Below are positions 54,788 through 63,626 of a DNA stretch of 64,000 bases, in pieces. Numbering within the stretch: position 1 is the first letter of the stretch; every line of letters starts with the position of its first letter. The position numbers and the translations under genes are program-made. The notes below the pieces were generated by a model, which worked only from the letters and a program-made list of their open reading frames with translations, was not told where the DNA came from and made no database searches. The stretch lies in assembly GCF_030817075.1 (NCBI RefSeq), contig NZ_JAUSYU010000001.1:2852001-2916000 (forward strand). Direction: 5' to 3'. This DNA comes from Arthrobacter sp. V1I9. Its GTDB lineage: Bacteria > Actinomycetota > Actinomycetes > Actinomycetales > Micrococcaceae.

Positions 54788-54796
54788 TTATCCACA
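54788..54796 (+). promoter_or_regulatory. Perfect DnaA-box sequence upstream of the DUF222-HNH gene
   Basis: TTATCCACA, 51 bp before the ATG of the DUF222-HNH gene. A single box outside an origin; possibly part of the conserved leader of this repeat family. Confidence 0.4.
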
Positions 54797-54846
54797 TAGC
54801 AACTTCTGCACGCACTTTTGCCGGTGGTCTTTGGCAGAGTTGTCCT

Positions 54847-56838
54847 ATGGAAGCCCTGGGGGATCAGCTTGCGGAGTTCGGCGGTTCCACTGCCGTGCTG
54901 ACGCGGGCTGGAACCAGTCCCGCACATGGCCCTGGAGCGTACGACGACGGCGCTTGCCCCAGTTCCAGACCTCGCCTTCGCGTCGGTCCCGCCACGCACA
55001 CACCTCGCGAAGTTGAGTCTGTCGAAGCTCTGCCGGCTGAATTTGTGCCGGGTGAAGCTGTGCCGGGTGAAGCTGAGTCCTCCGAAGCTGTGCCGGTTCA
55101 GGCCGCGCCCCTGGACTCTGCGGACAGGCGAGGTGCCGGTGCCGGTGCGCCGGTCAGCCTGGCAGATATTGGCCGGCTTCTGGCTGCTGCCGCTGCTGCT
55201 GCACCTGGTTTGCTGGCTTCGGCTGACTACGTGGAGGCCGCTGATTTCGCCGGGCAGGTTGAGGACCTCTCCCGGGGCGTGGAGTACCTGCAGATCCTTG
55301 CCGCCGGCGCCGTGGACCGGACCCGCACAGGGGCCATCGCCGCCGCGGACGCCGCCCGGGCCGGCCGCTCCCGCACGGGCAAGGGCTGGGTCACCGGCTG
55401 GGACAACGGCGTGGAAACCCTGAACGAAACCGACGCAGCCTGGCCCAGTGAAGCACCTGCCGGCCCTGGCGGGACTGCGACGGCCGGTCGTGACCGGGTC
55501 ATCACCTCACCGGCCGATGACGGGTGCGCCAACACCGCCGAATTCCTCCGCCAACGGCTGCGTATAAGCAAGAGTGAAGCCCACCGCCGTCTCGCCCTCG
55601 CCGCGGACATCCTCCCCGCGACCACGCTCACCGGCGACACCATCCCGGCCCCGCGCGAACACCTCGCCGCCGCCCTCACCCCCACACCAGCCACAAACCC
55701 CGACGACACCGCCCCAAACTCCGACCCTGACACCGAGGACACCAAGGAGGACACCAACGGCGCCGGTGCAGTCCTGCTGCCCGGTCAGGCCCCGGCCTGC
55801 CCGGCCGTGTCATCCCGTGCCGGGACCATCATCAGCCTGACCCTGAACCGGCTCCAACACCTCACCACCCCGGAGAAACTCGCGCTGATCGAGGAGAACC
55901 TCACCACCACCGCCGCGACAACGGACCCGGACTTCCTCACCCGCGTCGCCCGCCGCTGGGCCGACACCATCGACGCCGACGGCACCGAACCCAGCGAAGA
56001 AGCCCTCCGCCACACCCAGGGCGCGTTCATCCGCAAACCCCGCCACGGCCTGCACCACCTCGAGATCTTCGCCACCACCGACCAGTACGAACACCTCCTC
56101 ACCGTCATGAACACCGCCACCAACCCCCGCACCACCACCAGCACCAGCACCGGCACTGCGACTGGCACCGGCACCGGCACCGGACAGGACGGTTGGGCTC
56201 ACGGCGACCCTGACCTGGACCGCCGCACCCGGCCACAGAAACAACTCGACGGCCTCATCGGCGCCGCCAAGGTTGCCCTCGCCACCAACGCCCTGCCCGG
56301 CACCGGCGGCAACCGACCCCAAATCATCGCCACCATCAACTACCAGGGCCTCCTCCCCCACCCCGACAACAACCCACCCCGCACCGGCAACGGCAACGGC
56401 ACGGGGAACTTCGCCTTCACCGGACCCGCCGCCCCGGCGACCCTCCGCAAAATCGCCTGCGACGCCGACATCATCCCCGCCATCCTCGGCACCCACGGCG
56501 AACTACTCGACCTCGGCCGCAAAAACCGGCTCTTCACCCCCACCCAACGCCTCGCCCTCACCGCCCGCGACCAAGGCTGCACCTTCCCCCACTGCACCAT
56601 CCCCGCCCCCTGGTGCGAAGCCCACCACATCACCTACTGGTCCCACGGCGGCCCCACCACCATCAACAACGGCGCACTCCTCTGCACCGGCCACCACCAC
56701 CTGATCCACAAAGACCAATGGACCATCACCACCATCAACGGCACCCCCTGGTACACACCCCCAAAACACATCGACCCCCACCAAAAACCCCAACAAAACA
56801 CCTACTTCAAACCATCCCCACCACCCACCCGACAGTGA
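54847..56838 (+). CDS. DUF222-HNH endonuclease (13E12 repeat family)
   Basis: A 663-residue protein. A variable N-terminal region with imperfect Glu/Ala/Val-Pro repeats (about 55-90), DUF222 (about 95-500), then an HNH domain (about 577-618): CTFPHCTIP, CEAHHITYW, NGALLCTGHHH, with all zinc Cys and catalytic His. The family is present in many copies in Arthrobacter and Mycobacterium (REP13E12) and behaves as a mobile-like element. Its Gly/Thr-rich and Thr/Gly stretch TSTSTGTATGTGTGTG at 425-440 is low-complexity. Codon use is highly C-ending. Confidence 0.92.
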   Translation: MEALGDQLAEFGGSTAVLTRAGTSPAHGPGAYDDGACPSSRPRLRVGPATHTPREVESVEALPAEFVPGEAVPGEAESSEAVPVQAAPLDSADRRGAGAGAPVSLADIGRLLAAAAAAAPGLLASADYVEAADFAGQVEDLSRGVEYLQILAAGAVDRTRTGAIAAADAARAGRSRTGKGWVTGWDNGVETLNETDAAWPSEAPAGPGGTATAGRDRVITSPADDGCANTAEFLRQRLRISKSEAHRRLALAADILPATTLTGDTIPAPREHLAAALTPTPATNPDDTAPNSDPDTEDTKEDTNGAGAVLLPGQAPACPAVSSRAGTIISLTLNRLQHLTTPEKLALIEENLTTTAATTDPDFLTRVARRWADTIDADGTEPSEEALRHTQGAFIRKPRHGLHHLEIFATTDQYEHLLTVMNTATNPRTTTSTSTGTATGTGTGTGQDGWAHGDPDLDRRTRPQKQLDGLIGAAKVALATNALPGTGGNRPQIIATINYQGLLPHPDNNPPRTGNGNGTGNFAFTGPAAPATLRKIACDADIIPAILGTHGELLDLGRKNRLFTPTQRLALTARDQGCTFPHCTIPAPWCEAHHITYWSHGGPTTINNGALLCTGHHHLIHKDQWTITTINGTPWYTPPKHIDPHQKPQQNTYFKPSPPPTRQ

Positions 56839-57148
56839 GGGCCCGCCACCGTAATGAACACCGCCGGAATGACAACCAGGCAGGAATACGGCGCCCGGCC
56901 CGTAAAGCAGCTCTGTCCCGGGAGGAATCCACAGGTTCCCACCGACGACGGAGTTGCCACCCGTCGCACATCCAGCAAGCCGTACCTCCCAACCCGGAGG
57001 GCTCCTGCTGGTTTCCGACGGGCTCCGTTAGGCTTCACAGCATCACTGCAACGACCAACGCCAAGTCAGCATGGATTTTCCCGCGGTCATTCCTCAGGGC
57101 GGTGGCCATCTTCCCCAGATACCCACGCGATGAATCAGCAGGAGGGCG
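56839..57148. other. Intergenic stretch without a recognisable gene
   Basis: The 310 bp between the DUF222-HNH gene and the DUF2071 gene hold short frames only, with no ribosome site or domain match on either strand. It may include a degenerate flank of the HNH repeat unit. Confidence 0.55.
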
Positions 57149-57892
57149 ATGAAACAGCACCAGGACGGGGCGGCGCGGTGGCCGTTGCCGGAGGAGCTGC
57201 CTCTTCCTGTCATCATGGATCAGCAATGGATCGACGCCGTTTTCCTCCACTGGCGCATTCCGGAACCCGTTGCTGCCCGGTTTATGCCTCGGGGCGTGCA
57301 GCCGGACACCTTCGACGGAAGCTCCTGGGCGGGCCTTATCGGCTTCCGCATGAAGAAGGCTGGGATTGGACGCGGGCCAGGCATCCCCCACCTGGGGAGT
57401 TTCACTGAGGTCAACGTCCGCCTTTACTCCAGGGAGACTGACGGTACACGTGGTGTGGTTTTTCTGAGCCTGGACGCCAACCGGCTGCCCGTGGTCCTGG
57501 CCGCTCGGGCGGCTGGCTTGCCCTATGTCTGGTCGCGCACAGGTTACGAGCCGCCCTCCGCCAGGTCCCCTGTCACCAGCTACTCAGTTCGCCGGTTCAG
57601 GCAGGGCGCCAGCAGCAGATTTCGCGCGGCGCTGGATCTTGGTAAGTTCGTGGAGGATCCCCTGTCCACTCATCTCACTGCACGTTTCGGGCTGCATAGC
57701 ACTTTCAAGGGCCAAACGCTCTACATCCCTAATACACACGAACCATGGCCCCTGTACGGGGCAAACGTGCTGGAACTGAACGATGGGTTGATGGCAGCCG
57801 CGGGGATTGAAGTGGACGGCCCGCCGGAGTCTGTTCTGTATTCGCCTGGGGTCCGGACCCAATTCGGCCGGCCCCGTTTCCTCGGCCGATAG
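57149..57892 (+). CDS. DUF2071 (YqjF-like) protein
   Basis: A 247-residue protein of the YqjF/DUF2071 acetoacetate-decarboxylase-like fold: MDQQWIDAVFLHWRIPEPVAARFMPRGVQPDTF (cores QQWIDAVFLHWRIP, ARFMPRGVQPDTFDG), SWAGLIGFRM, and FTEVNVRLYSRE. Reaction unknown. It is a complete length and stands alone. Confidence 0.85.
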   Translation: MKQHQDGAARWPLPEELPLPVIMDQQWIDAVFLHWRIPEPVAARFMPRGVQPDTFDGSSWAGLIGFRMKKAGIGRGPGIPHLGSFTEVNVRLYSRETDGTRGVVFLSLDANRLPVVLAARAAGLPYVWSRTGYEPPSARSPVTSYSVRRFRQGASSRFRAALDLGKFVEDPLSTHLTARFGLHSTFKGQTLYIPNTHEPWPLYGANVLELNDGLMAAAGIEVDGPPESVLYSPGVRTQFGRPRFLGR

Positions 57893-57913
57893 CTGGCCCC
57901 GAAGCTATAGGTC

Positions 57914-58234
57914 CTAAACGTCCTGCCAGCCGCGGCCCTCATCGAAAGTGGCCACAAGGGTTCCGACTCCAGCGTTCAAGGAGTTGGACGGGTCGAAGTA
58001 CAGCGATGCTTCAGTTGCGCGGCTGTGGGTGATCAGCTGCTCGGCCTCCAGTTTTGCCTCGGGAACAGTCGCCCCGATGATGCCTGTCCGCGCCGGAAGT
58101 TCGGGCGCGTGCACTACATCAGCATTCGTCTGGGTCAGCGGAATGGTGGCACCGGAGTTAATTTCATCGTGCGGGAACTCAAACCCGGCATCGTTGGCTG
58201 CGGCAGGGATGGTGTACTCCAGGAAATAGGTCAT
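57914..58234 (-). CDS. Small hypothetical protein
   Basis: A 106-residue cytoplasmic protein, not recognised. The start ATG 58234 has AAAGGTGG upstream. It begins MTYFLEYTIPAAAND and ends in a Trp-containing DEGRGWQDV; no TM or signal peptide. It is adjacent to, and divergent from, the ZIP transporter. Confidence 0.6.
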   Translation of the reverse strand: MTYFLEYTIPAAANDAGFEFPHDEINSGATIPLTQTNADVVHAPELPARTGIIGATVPEAKLEAEQLITHSRATEASLYFDPSNSLNAGVGTLVATFDEGRGWQDV

Positions 58235-58324
58235 GAACCCACCTTTGCAGAAACCCCTCGTCATCGAAAGTGCGCTCAGCGGGTGGAGGGCCAGGTATGT
58301 ATTCCCACGTCAGCGGCGCACTCC

Positions 58325-58330
58325 TATACT
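58325..58330 (+). promoter_or_regulatory. -10 element of leaderless ZIP transporter gene
   Basis: TATACT at 58325-58330 lies 6 nt before ATG 58337, so transcription would begin at the start codon. No ribosome site precedes the ATG. No good -35 is visible. Confidence 0.6.
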
Positions 58331-58336
58331 TGCGGC

Positions 58337-59134
58337 ATGATGATGTCGCTGTGGTTTGGCGTCATAGCATCCAGCGCCCTGGTCGTTGGTGCTTTCGTCG
58401 GCGTCCGCTTCGAACTGCCTAAGCGTCTCCTGGCCATGCTGTTGGCTTTCGCCGCCGGCTCGCTTATCACTGCCCTCGCTTTCGAATTGTTCGAAGACGC
58501 TTACGAGCGCGGCGGGATCCTCCGCGCAGCCATCGGCCTCATGGGCGGTGCAGTGGTGTTCACGGTCCTCAGCGCGCTGTTGGACCGGTGGGCTCAGGCC
58601 GGAGAACAGAAACAGGCCACGCCTGCCGACGAGTTCGAGGGCAGCGCCAAGCTGGACACCGACGCGGCCGCCAGCGACAAACCCGCCACATCTGCTTCAA
58701 CCCGCGGCGCAGCTGGCTTGGCGCTTTTGGCTGCCGTCACCCTGGACGGCGTGCCGGAAAACGTTGCCCTAGGAATCTCGCTGGGCGAGGGAACCGGCGG
58801 CTTGGCCCTGCTCGCGGCGATCTTCGTCTCCAATTTCCCGGAAGCGCTGGTAGGCTCGGCGTCCATGCGCAGCCAAGGCCGGTCCACCGGCAGCATCCTC
58901 GGGCTGTGGGTGGCGTGTGCGGTCCTACTCGTCATCGCCGTCGTAATGGGAGCCGGACCGCTCTCCGGAGCGGACCCGGAGGCCATCTCCATACCTTTGG
59001 CGTTTGCTGCCGGTGCGGTGATCGCATCGCTCGCGGACACGCTGATGCCCGAGGCGTACGAACATGGCGGTCCTGCCGTCGCTCTCAGCACGGCCGCAGG
59101 ATTCGTCCTCGCGTTCGTGCTGTCACTGGCCTAA
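58337..59134 (+). CDS. ZIP family divalent metal transporter
   Basis: A 265-residue protein with 8 predicted helices. The central metal-binding motifs are GVPENVALGISLGEG (helix IV, about 141-155; His replaced by Glu/Asn here) and FVSNFPEALVGS (helix V, FPE instead of HKIPE). A hydrophilic loop with Asp/Ala residues lies between helices III and IV (about 85-120). It probably imports or exports Zn/Fe/Mn. Three ATGs at 58337, 58340 and 58343 are possible; the first sits at a likely transcription start. Confidence 0.85.
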   Translation: MMMSLWFGVIASSALVVGAFVGVRFELPKRLLAMLLAFAAGSLITALAFELFEDAYERGGILRAAIGLMGGAVVFTVLSALLDRWAQAGEQKQATPADEFEGSAKLDTDAAASDKPATSASTRGAAGLALLAAVTLDGVPENVALGISLGEGTGGLALLAAIFVSNFPEALVGSASMRSQGRSTGSILGLWVACAVLLVIAVVMGAGPLSGADPEAISIPLAFAAGAVIASLADTLMPEAYEHGGPAVALSTAAGFVLAFVLSLA

Positions 59135-59195
59135 GCAGTAGGCGCCAGGCGGCTGCCGCACCTAACACCCAAGAGCCCGAGCGTCTCGAACGGAA

Positions 59196-61682
59196 CTACT
59201 TACCGAGCCCCGCCTTCCGGAGCGCTTCGGCCATCGCCGTATTCACGGGGGCCGGCTGGGAAGCATGGCGGCGGCCAGACAGCGGCGCGTTGCGTGCCGG
59301 CTTACCACCCGATCGTTCCCGTTCCTGCCGTGCAGCAGGCTCGGAACCCTGCTTTCCGCCGCGCCCGGCATTCGGGTTGCCTCCGCGCCCGGCACTTGCG
59401 GTCCTATCCCGCTCCTGGTTTTGCGGCTTACCACCGGCTCTGCCGGGAGCTGAGGCACCCGGGGAAGGCTCGTCGTCGAGCCGCAGCGTCAGCGAAATCC
59501 GCTTCCGGTCGGGGTCTGCCTCGAGGACCTTCACCCGGACCACCTGCCCGGGTTTCACCACTTCGCGGGGATCGGACACGAAGCGGTTCGCCAGTGCCGA
59601 GACGTGGACCAGTCCGTCCTGGTGGACGCCCACATCCACGAACGCTCCGAACGCCGCAACATTGGTTACTGTCCCTTCCAGAATCATCCCCGGCTTGAGA
59701 TCGGAAATCTTCTCGATCCCCTCCGAATAGGTAGCGGCTGCAAACGCGGGACGTGGGTCACGGCCGGGTTTGTCCAGCTCCACCAGGATGTCCTGCACCG
59801 TGGGCAGCCCGAAGGTGTCGTCCACAAACTCCCGCGGGTCCAGTGAGGAGGCGGGCGCAGAACCGGCGGCAACAAGAATTCTGCGGGCCACGGCGTACGA
59901 TTCGGGGTGCACGCTGGAGGCGTCCAGGGGTTCCGCTCCCCCGGTGATGCGAAGGAAGCCTGCGCATTGTTCGAACGCCTTGGCGCCGAGCCGCGGCACC
60001 TTCTTCAATTCTGCCCGCTTGGCGAACGGCCCGTGCTCGTTGCGGTACGCCACGATGTTTTCGCTCAGCAGAGGCCCGACGCCGGCCACCCGGCTGAGCA
60101 GCGCGGGCGAAGCGGTGTTGACGTCCACGCCCACGGCGTTGACGCAGTCCTCCACAACGGCGTCCAGGCTCCGGTCCAGTTTCGACGCAGTCACGTCATG
60201 CTGGTACTGGCCCACGCCAATTGACTTCGGGTCAATCTTCACCAATTCTGCAAGAGGGTCCTGCAGCCTGCGGGCGATGGACACCGCCCCGCGCAGGGAC
60301 ACATCCATGCCCGGCAGTTCAGCCGCAGCGAGAGCGGAAGCCGAGTAGACGGAGGCCCCGGCTTCGGACACCACGAGCTTTTGCGGTTTCCGTTCCACGT
60401 CCGGCAGCCGCTTGATCAGCTCGGCGGCGAGTTTGTCTGTTTCGCGCGATGCAGTGCCGTTGCCGATGGCCACCAGTTCCACGGCGTGCTGCCGCGCCAG
60501 CCGCACCAGCGTCGCCAGCGCCTCGTCCCACTTCCGTACCGGAGCGTGGGGGTAGACCGTATCTGTGGCCACCACCTTGCCGGTGCCATCCACCACCGCT
60601 ACCTTGACGCCGGTTCGAAGCCCGGGGTCCAAACCGAGCGTGGCACGGTTCCCGGCAGGCGCAGCCAGCAGCACATCCCGAAGGTTCGCAGCGAAAACGC
60701 GGACCGCCTCATCCTCAGCAGCTGCAAACATCTTCCCGCGAAGGTCGGCTGTCAGCCGGGCGAGCACGCGGGACCGCCATGCCAACTGGGCCGTCTCCAT
60801 CAGCCAGGCGTCGGCGGGCCGTCCGCGGTCGGCGACCCCAAGGCACCGGGCCACCGCCGATTCGTACCGTGAACGCGCGGCGGCAAGGGCGCCGTCGTCC
60901 GTGGGGTCTGCCTCGGCGAGATCAAGCTCAAGGACGCCGTCCTTCTCGCCACGCAGCAAAGCCAGGACCCGGTGCGACGGCATGCCGGCCGGCGCCTGCG
61001 CGAACTCGAAGTAGTCAGCGAACTTCTGGCCCTCGGTCTCCTTACCCTTCTTCACGCGCGACACCATGCGCCCCTGCGTCCAAAGGCGCTCGCGCAGGGT
61101 GGCGGCGAGGTCCGGGTCCTGGGCCACGCGCTCAACGAGGATGGCCCTGGCACCGGCGAGCGCAGCAGCTGCGTCACCAACGGCATGCTCCGGGTTGAGG
61201 TACTTGGCGGCTTCACGTTCCGGATGAAGCTCGGGCCCTTTCAGCAGCGCCTCGGCAAGCGGTTCCAGGCCTGCCTCACGCGCGATCTGGGCTTTGGTCC
61301 GCCGCTTGGACTTGAACGGCAGGTAGATGTCCTCGAGCCGGGACTTTGTGTCCGCAGCGAGGATCGCCGTCTGCAGCTCGGGGGTCAGCTGGCCTTGGGA
61401 CGCAACGGCATCGAGCACCGTACGACGGCGGTCCTCCAGTTCCCGGAGGTAGCGCAGGCGCTCGTCGAGGTCACGGAGCTGCGTGTCGTCCAGCGTCCCG
61501 GTGGCCTCCTTGCGGTAGCGGGCGATGAACGGGACGGTAGAACCGCCGTCGAGCAGTTCCACGGCTGCCTTCACCTGCCAGGCTTTGACGCCCAGTTCGG
61601 TTGCGATCTGGCTGTAGATTCCGTGCTCCCTTTTCGCGGGGGTGGACGGTGCAGGGGAAGGGGCGTGCGGCAGTTGGGTCAC
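59196..61682 (-). CDS. tex: Tex family RNA-binding transcription accessory protein
   Basis: An 828-residue protein starting near GTG 61682. N-terminal Tex helical region (VPFIARYRKEATG), YqgF/RNase H-like domain (about 330-450: LGLDPGLRTGVKVAVVD core DPGLRTG), helix-hairpin-helix (about 505-560: RVAGVGPLLSENIVAYRNEHG cores RVAGVGPLLSENI), and S1 domain (about 655-735: GTVTNVAAFGAFVDVGVHQDGLVH core NVAAFGAFVDVGVHQ). A ~75-residue Gly/Arg/Gln-rich tail (GRGGNPNAGRGG) follows, which may add RNA binding. It acts in transcript and stress control. Confidence 0.92.
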   Translation of the reverse strand: MTQLPHAPSPAPSTPAKREHGIYSQIATELGVKAWQVKAAVELLDGGSTVPFIARYRKEATGTLDDTQLRDLDERLRYLRELEDRRRTVLDAVASQGQLTPELQTAILAADTKSRLEDIYLPFKSKRRTKAQIAREAGLEPLAEALLKGPELHPEREAAKYLNPEHAVGDAAAALAGARAILVERVAQDPDLAATLRERLWTQGRMVSRVKKGKETEGQKFADYFEFAQAPAGMPSHRVLALLRGEKDGVLELDLAEADPTDDGALAAARSRYESAVARCLGVADRGRPADAWLMETAQLAWRSRVLARLTADLRGKMFAAAEDEAVRVFAANLRDVLLAAPAGNRATLGLDPGLRTGVKVAVVDGTGKVVATDTVYPHAPVRKWDEALATLVRLARQHAVELVAIGNGTASRETDKLAAELIKRLPDVERKPQKLVVSEAGASVYSASALAAAELPGMDVSLRGAVSIARRLQDPLAELVKIDPKSIGVGQYQHDVTASKLDRSLDAVVEDCVNAVGVDVNTASPALLSRVAGVGPLLSENIVAYRNEHGPFAKRAELKKVPRLGAKAFEQCAGFLRITGGAEPLDASSVHPESYAVARRILVAAGSAPASSLDPREFVDDTFGLPTVQDILVELDKPGRDPRPAFAAATYSEGIEKISDLKPGMILEGTVTNVAAFGAFVDVGVHQDGLVHVSALANRFVSDPREVVKPGQVVRVKVLEADPDRKRISLTLRLDDEPSPGASAPGRAGGKPQNQERDRTASAGRGGNPNAGRGGKQGSEPAARQERERSGGKPARNAPLSGRRHASQPAPVNTAMAEALRKAGLGK

Positions 61683-61826
61683 CAGAACATCTTGCCCTAA
61701 GCGTTTGTCCGGCTCCACTGCCGCGGAGGCGTGCTGCCCTGCCGGGAAGGTATTCCGCTGCCGCCCACAAAGTGCTGTAGTTGGACTACCGTCACAAGGC
61801 ACCCATCGCTCGAGGAAGAGGGCATC

Positions 61827-62123
61827 ATGCGGGAACTGCTCATTGTGTTTCAGGAGGGGTTCGAGGAAGCCAACATCACCGTGACGGTGAACGGCAAGCA
61901 GGCGCGGCGGGACCTGGACGTCTCCACGAATCCGATTCTCGGCATCGCATCCGAGGTGTCCATCGAGCTGCCGGCCAAGGGCGCGCAGGTGGGAGTCGAA
62001 GTGACCAACCGGGGCCTGAAGGCGATCACAAAGGTCAGCGGAAAGCCCAAAAGCGTGCTCGTTTCGATCGAGGACGGCAAGCTCGTGATGAAGGAAGGAA
62101 CAGGCCGGGAGGCGCTTCTCTAG
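61827..62123 (+). CDS. Small hypothetical protein
   Basis: A 98-residue beta-rich protein with alternating hydrophobic residues (ITVTVNGKQARRDLDVST, VEVTNRGLKAITKV), no signal peptide and no membrane helix. Not recognised. The start ATG 61827 has GAGGAAGAGG upstream; frames open earlier are less likely. It is divergent from tex and ends before the terminator at 62286-62325. Confidence 0.65.
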   Translation: MRELLIVFQEGFEEANITVTVNGKQARRDLDVSTNPILGIASEVSIELPAKGAQVGVEVTNRGLKAITKVSGKPKSVLVSIEDGKLVMKEGTGREALL

Positions 62124-62285
62124 CCTGTCCGGCAGTCGCTTGACCGGCCCCTAGTAAAACTCCATTTGCTGGAGTAGCATCTGATCACCGCCGGGACCCC
62201 AGAGGAGCCCGGTGGGCCAACTTCACCAGCTGGAGGCCGTCGGATGGCCCTGGCGCCCGCTGCCGGGACAGCACACCGAGCAGCA

Positions 62286-62325
62286 AACGACGGCGGCACC
62301 CAGGCCGGGTGCCGCCGTCGTCGTT
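62286..62325. terminator. Bidirectional terminator
   Basis: A 15-bp perfect stem ACGACGGCGGCACCC (62287-62301) with right arm 62307-62321 and loop AGGCC, followed by CGTTTTCG; a matching short A-tract on the other side allows minus-strand use. It lies between the small hypothetical gene and the convergent OYE gene. Confidence 0.85.
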
Positions 62326-62370
62326 TTCGCGCATCTGCTGTTATTCGCGTGTTTGCTGGTAGAGGGACGT

Positions 62371-63441
62371 TTAGCCCGCGTAGGCCGGGTAGTCCGTGTA
62401 GCCCTCGGCACCTTCGGCGTAGAAGGTGGAGGGGTCAGGCTCGTTCAGCGGCAGGCTCTCGTTCCAGCGCCGGGCCAGGTCAGGGTTGGCGATGGCGGGA
62501 CGGCCCACCACGACGGCATCGGCGTGACCGTCGGCCACCAGGGCAACGGCTTCCTCACGGGTGGTGACGACGCTGAAACCGGTGTTGACCAGGAAGGTGC
62601 CGCCGAAGCGGGCGCGGAGGTCCTGGACCAGTTCGCCGCTCGGTTCGTGGTGCAGGATGCTGAGGTAGGCGAGATTCAGCGGGGCGATGCTGTCCACCAG
62701 CACCTCATACGTTGCGCGCACGTCGGCTGCGTCCACCTCGGCAATGCCCTGGACGTTGTGCTCCGGGGAGATACGGATGCCCACCCGGTTGGCGCCGACC
62801 GCTGCTACAACCGCGTTGACCGTCTCGATCACGAAACGCGCCCGGTTCTCGGGGGAACCACCGTAGCTGTCCGTGCGGACGTTGGAGTTCGGCGCCAGGA
62901 ACTCGTGAAGGAGGTAGCCGTTGGCTGAGTGCAACTCCACGCCGTCAAACCCGGCCTCGATCGCATTCAGCGAGGCGGCGACGAATTCCTGGATCACCAG
63001 CGGCAGTTCGTCAGTGGTCAGTGCGTGCGGCACCGGGTATGGCTGCTTGCCGGACGGAGTGCGGACGTCGCCTTCAATGGCTACGGCGCTGGGGGCGACG
63101 ATGGTGTTGCCACCCGTGATGTCGGGGTGCGAGACCCTGCCTCCATGCATGACCTGGGCGAACATACGCCCGCCTTCGGCGTGGACGGCGTCGGTGACCT
63201 TCTTCCACCCGGCCACCTGTTCCTCGGTGACGATGCCGGGTTGCCCGGGGTAGGAACGGCCAGCGGGGCTGGGGTAGGTTCCTTCGCTGACGATAAGGCC
63301 AAGGGAAGCACGCTGGCGGTAATGCTCCGCGATGATGGGTCCCGGGATGCCATCCTCACCCGCGCGGAGGCGGGTCAGGGGTGCCATCACCAGGCGGTTC
63401 GGGAGTTCAAGTTCGCCAAGGGCCAGAGGGGAAAACAGCAT
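62371..63441 (-). CDS. Alkene reductase (Old Yellow Enzyme)
   Basis: A 356-residue FMN ene-reductase, the second in the window. NRLVMAPLTRLRAGEDG (15-31), catalytic pair His171/Asn174 in HSANGYLLHEF, YGGSPENRARF and AVVVGRPAIANPDL (FMN phosphate site) are clear. It is closer to the NemA/xenobiotic-reductase group and differs from the copy at 279-1382 (HSAN vs HGAN). The start ATG 63441 has AAAGGA upstream. It reduces activated alkenes and some nitro esters using NAD(P)H. Single-gene unit. Confidence 0.92.
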   Translation of the reverse strand: MLFSPLALGELELPNRLVMAPLTRLRAGEDGIPGPIIAEHYRQRASLGLIVSEGTYPSPAGRSYPGQPGIVTEEQVAGWKKVTDAVHAEGGRMFAQVMHGGRVSHPDITGGNTIVAPSAVAIEGDVRTPSGKQPYPVPHALTTDELPLVIQEFVAASLNAIEAGFDGVELHSANGYLLHEFLAPNSNVRTDSYGGSPENRARFVIETVNAVVAAVGANRVGIRISPEHNVQGIAEVDAADVRATYEVLVDSIAPLNLAYLSILHHEPSGELVQDLRARFGGTFLVNTGFSVVTTREEAVALVADGHADAVVVGRPAIANPDLARRWNESLPLNEPDPSTFYAEGAEGYTDYPAYAG

Positions 63442-63626
63442 GCGCGTCCTTTCGAAGTTTTCAACGTTCTGTCTGGCCCAACTGGGCGGCGCGTGCAACT
63501 ATTCCGGATGCAACGCGAATCACACCCCTTCATGACGTCGCTTCGGGTACCAGGGTGGGTGGGTAGCAGGCGGCGCGGCCAGCGTGAGCGCCGGTGGTGT
63601 ATGCGCCTAAGGGGCACGGCAGGAGA

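Noticed and set aside
54788..54796. Origin of replication
   Set aside because: A single DnaA box without AT-rich region, dnaA or dnaN nearby is not an origin.
56802..57038. 78-codon minus-strand frame after the DUF222-HNH gene
   Set aside because: No recognisable domain or ribosome site; composition looks like an antisense shadow.
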